Shown: in pieces, positions 5,322 through 7,237 of the stretch
Numbering within the stretch: position 1 is the first letter of the stretch
Layout: each line of letters starts with the position of its first letter
From: Dehalococcoidia bacterium
GTDB lineage: Bacteria > Chloroflexota > Dehalococcoidia > SZUA-161
Length of the DNA: 7,237 nt
NCBI GenBank assembly: GCA_020344295.1
Contig: CP070819.1
Coordinates: 862,655 to 869,891, forward strand
Reading direction: 5' to 3'
Program-made: the position numbers and the translations under genes
Notes under the pieces: model-generated
Database searches by the model: none
Seen by the model: the letters and a program-made list of their open reading frames with translations, nothing else
Told to the model about the DNA's origin: nothing

Positions 5322-6362
5322 ATGTGGAGTGTTATCGGTCAATCCCAGGCTGTAGAGCTACTGAGGTACAGCCTCAAAAGCGGTCGTCTCGCTCACGCTT
5401 ATCTGTTTGTCGGACAGAGCAATGTGGGCAAGATGACCCTGGCGATAAATCTGGCGCAGGCGCTTAACTGCGAGCGGGAAGAGCGACCGTGCGGTCAATG
5501 CACCGCATGCAGCCGCATCGCTACGGGCAAACATGCCGATGTTCAGATCATAGGGCGTTCTTCCGATACTGGCTCCGGTGAGTCCGCACCGAAAAAAGAA
5601 ATCAGCATCGCACAGATTCGGGAACTGCAGCAGATTGCTAGCCTGCAGCCCTACGAGGGTAGGCACCGGGTATTTATCATAGACGGTGCCGAGTACCTGA
5701 ACGAAGAATCGTCCAACTGCCTGCTCAATACTCTGGAGGAACCGCCCTCACTGGTTATCATTGTAATGCTAACGATACACGACGGCAGGCTGCTGCCAAC
5801 AATAGTCAGCAGGTGTCAGCGGGTCGAGCTTTTCCCTGTCCCCACAGGTATTATTGAACAGGAGTTGAGCGAACATCAAGATGTAGAACCTGATAAGTCT
5901 AGACTGCTAGCAAAGCTTTCCCGAGGCAGTATCGGGTGGGCGATCTCTGCCTCCCAGAATGATAATCTCCTGCAAGAGCGATATTCGAAGCTTAGTGAGC
6001 TGCAGGAGCTGTCTTCTGCAAGCCTCGAGGATCGATTCAGCGTCGCCAGCAAACTGGCAACCCAGTACAGCAAGAGCCGCGAGTCGGTTGAGAGTACACT
6101 CAACCTGTGGCTGGAGTGGTGGAGGGACCTACTGCTGGCCAGAGCAGGACAGAGGGAGTATATTACGAACATTGACCAGGAGGATGCTGTAGTCCGGTAT
6201 TCAGAAGGCTACAGCCTGCCCGAGATCCGGCATTCAATGGAAGCCATTCGGTCGGCTCTGGAGCAACTCTCGCAGAACGCAAACGCACGGCTGGTACTTG
6301 AAGTTCTTATGCTAAGCATTCCCAATAGAGTGGAAGAAAGGATTGAGCGTCACGGCGCTTAG
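5322..6362 (+). CDS. holB: DNA polymerase III delta prime subunit (clamp loader AAA+ protein)
   Basis: A 346-residue member of the delta prime/gamma-tau AAA+ clamp-loader family, which helps load the beta sliding clamp at primer ends. The N-terminus WSVIGQSQAVELLRYSLKSGRLAHAYLFVG is typical. A P-loop-like GQSNVGKMT lies at residues 31-39, and cysteines C50, C57, C60 and C63 (CEREERPCGQCTAC) form the zinc module. Walker B-like VFIIDGAE is at 117-124, followed by LLNTLEEPP (134-142), and LLPTIVSRCQRVELFP (157-172) carries the SRC motif. There is no long C-terminal extension as in tau, so delta prime is preferred over DnaX. The C-terminal part (about 210-346) is the weakly conserved helical collar domain. 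An AGGGG about eight bases upstream supports the ATG at 5322. It stops with TAG, 10 nt before ricT, an adjacency also seen in Firmicutes (holB-yaaT); tmk, often upstream, is not here. Confidence 0.92.
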   Translation: MWSVIGQSQAVELLRYSLKSGRLAHAYLFVGQSNVGKMTLAINLAQALNCEREERPCGQCTACSRIATGKHADVQIIGRSSDTGSGESAPKKEISIAQIRELQQIASLQPYEGRHRVFIIDGAEYLNEESSNCLLNTLEEPPSLVIIVMLTIHDGRLLPTIVSRCQRVELFPVPTGIIEQELSEHQDVEPDKSRLLAKLSRGSIGWAISASQNDNLLQERYSKLSELQELSSASLEDRFSVASKLATQYSKSRESVESTLNLWLEWWRDLLLARAGQREYITNIDQEDAVVRYSEGYSLPEIRHSMEAIRSALEQLSQNANARLVLEVLMLSIPNRVEERIERHGA

Positions 6363-6372
6363 ATACAGTTAG

Positions 6373-7179
6373 ATGGCAGTAATTGTAGGCATTCGCTTCA
6401 AACGAGCAGCGCAGATATACTACTTCGACCCCGCTGATTTCAATCTCGACATTGGTGATACCGTAGTCGTCGAGACCACCCGTGGGCTGACTATCGGCAG
6501 GGTCGTGGTCGCCCCTCACGAGGTGGCTTCAGCTGAACTGGGCGAACCTCTGAAGCCGGTTCTGCGCCTTGCTCAGCCGGATGATCTTGAGACGGAGCAG
6601 GCGAATAAGGAGAAGGAGAGCAGGGCCCTGGCCAAGTGCGAGGAGCTTGTCGCGAAATCCCAACTCCCCATGAATCCATTGGCAGCATAGTATAATCTGG
6701 ACGGTAGTCATCTGACCATCTACTTCAAGTCAGAGAAGCGGGTCGACTTCCGCACCCTGCTGCGCGAGCTTTCCAGCAACCTCAAGACCCGTGTTGAACT
6801 CAGGCAAGTAGGAGCGCGTGATGCGGCCAAGATAGTCGGCGGCATGGGCAGGTGCGGCTGTGTTCTGTGCTGCACTAACTATTTATGTAAATTCGAACCC
6901 ATCTCAATGCGAATGGCGAGGGAACAGGACCTGCCCCTCAATCCAGCGAATATCTCGGGTGTCTGTGGACGCCTACTCTGTTGCCTAGCCTTTGAGAACG
7001 AACAGTACCGTGACATGAAGCATAAAATGCCAGCTCCCGGAAAGAACATCACCACAAGCGCAGGCAAGGCTAAGGTAATTGGATGCAACCCACTCAAGGA
7101 GACAGTCTTTGTCCAGCTCGAAAGCGAGGCAACCTTGGAGCTTCCTCTCTCCGAGATAGAATCACCGCAGCCACAATAA
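6373..7179 (+). pseudogene. ricT: RicT/YaaT (PSP1-domain) protein interrupted by an in-frame TAG
   Basis: Two open stretches in the same frame (6373-6690 and 6691-7179) together encode a 268-codon PSP1-family protein, close to the roughly 275 residues usual for RicT. Codons 1-105 run from MAVIVGIRFKRAAQIYYFDP through GDTVVVETTRGLTIGRVV; codon 106 is TAG; the rest starts YNLDGSHLTIYF and continues VDFRTLLRELSS, RVELRQVGARDAAKIVGGMG, the cysteine block CGCVLCCTNYLC (161-172) and SGVCGRLLCC (195-204). In Bacillus RicT acts with RicA and RicF in a complex carrying [4Fe-4S] clusters that affects RNase Y-dependent mRNA processing. All cysteines lie after the stop, so the short product would be inactive. 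The ATG at 6844 lies within the conserved GGMGRCG motif and lacks a ribosome binding site, so it is not a restart. Conservation beyond the stop is intact, so the break is recent, a sequencing error, or suppressed. Confidence 0.85.
6688..6690 (+). other. Premature amber codon inside the PSP1 domain
   Basis: In family members that I recall, the residue just before the Y/F-x-x-DG-S motif is commonly glutamate. A single G-to-T change would turn GAG into this TAG. The reading frame is the same on both sides, so no insertion or deletion is involved. The context GCA TAG TAT shows no known read-through signal. Confidence 0.75.
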
Positions 7180-7237
7180 GCCGCAACAGCCGGACTATTC
7201 TTTTTTTCTCAGCCTCGAAAGTGCCCAAGAGTATTGC

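Noticed and set aside
6688..6690. TAG as a recoded sense codon (for example pyrrolysine) in ricT
   Set aside because: Five neighbouring genes end in TAG at family-typical C-termini, so TAG works as a normal stop here; no read-through context or suppressor tRNA is seen.
6844..7179. A separate gene starting at the ATG at 6844
   Set aside because: The ATG is inside the conserved GGMGRCG motif, there is no ribosome binding site, and the coding homology continues upstream in the same frame to 6691.
7180..7237. Intrinsic terminator after ricT
   Set aside because: A run of seven T is present near 7200, but no stable stem precedes it; only about three base pairs can be formed.

Overview
This is a 7.2 kb chromosomal window, mostly housekeeping genes, from a bacterium of moderate GC content. 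The lineage cannot be fixed from sequence alone. A Chloroflexota (Dehalococcoidia-like) source is the best guess. It rests on a greA-lysS-serS cluster, a 30-residue bS22/AURKAIP1-COX24-type ribosomal protein, a GreA with a GGTVDNAEYD tip, and a 29-nt interspersed-repeat-like palindrome. No phage, IS element, CRISPR array, tRNA or rRNA was seen.

Layout. (1) Positions 1-1623, plus strand: an open frame entering from the left fuses a NifX/NifB-type cofactor-binding domain (to about 160) to the last six membrane helices of a DHA2-type MFS transporter, and is followed by a DUF169 gene. (2) Position 1629-1657: a palindrome between convergent genes that also supplies the serS stop codon. (3) Positions 1654-4923, minus strand: the operon greA-lysS-serS (transcript-cleavage factor, lysyl-tRNA synthetase, seryl-tRNA synthetase). 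(4) Positions 4924-5175: a compact divergent control region. It has a near-consensus minus-strand promoter, an intrinsic-terminator-like hairpin between that promoter and the greA ribosome binding site, a possible plus-strand promoter, and two further dyads. (5) Positions 5176-7179, plus strand: the bS22-like gene, holB (clamp-loader delta prime) and ricT (PSP1/YaaT). ricT is broken by one in-frame TAG at codon 106. (6) Positions 7180-7237: 58 bases with a short T-run and no convincing gene or hairpin.

How it fits together: both arms of the divergent region encode information-processing functions (transcription fidelity, tRNA charging, a ribosomal peptide, replication clamp loading). The left edge is unrelated. 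The points most worth a second look are the candidate greA leader attenuator, which resembles in design the E. coli greA leader that yields the GraL RNAs; the interrupted ricT; the NifX/MFS junction, which may be real or an assembly chimera; and the loss of a catalytic-type acidic residue at the GreA tip. No wholly new multi-gene system was found.
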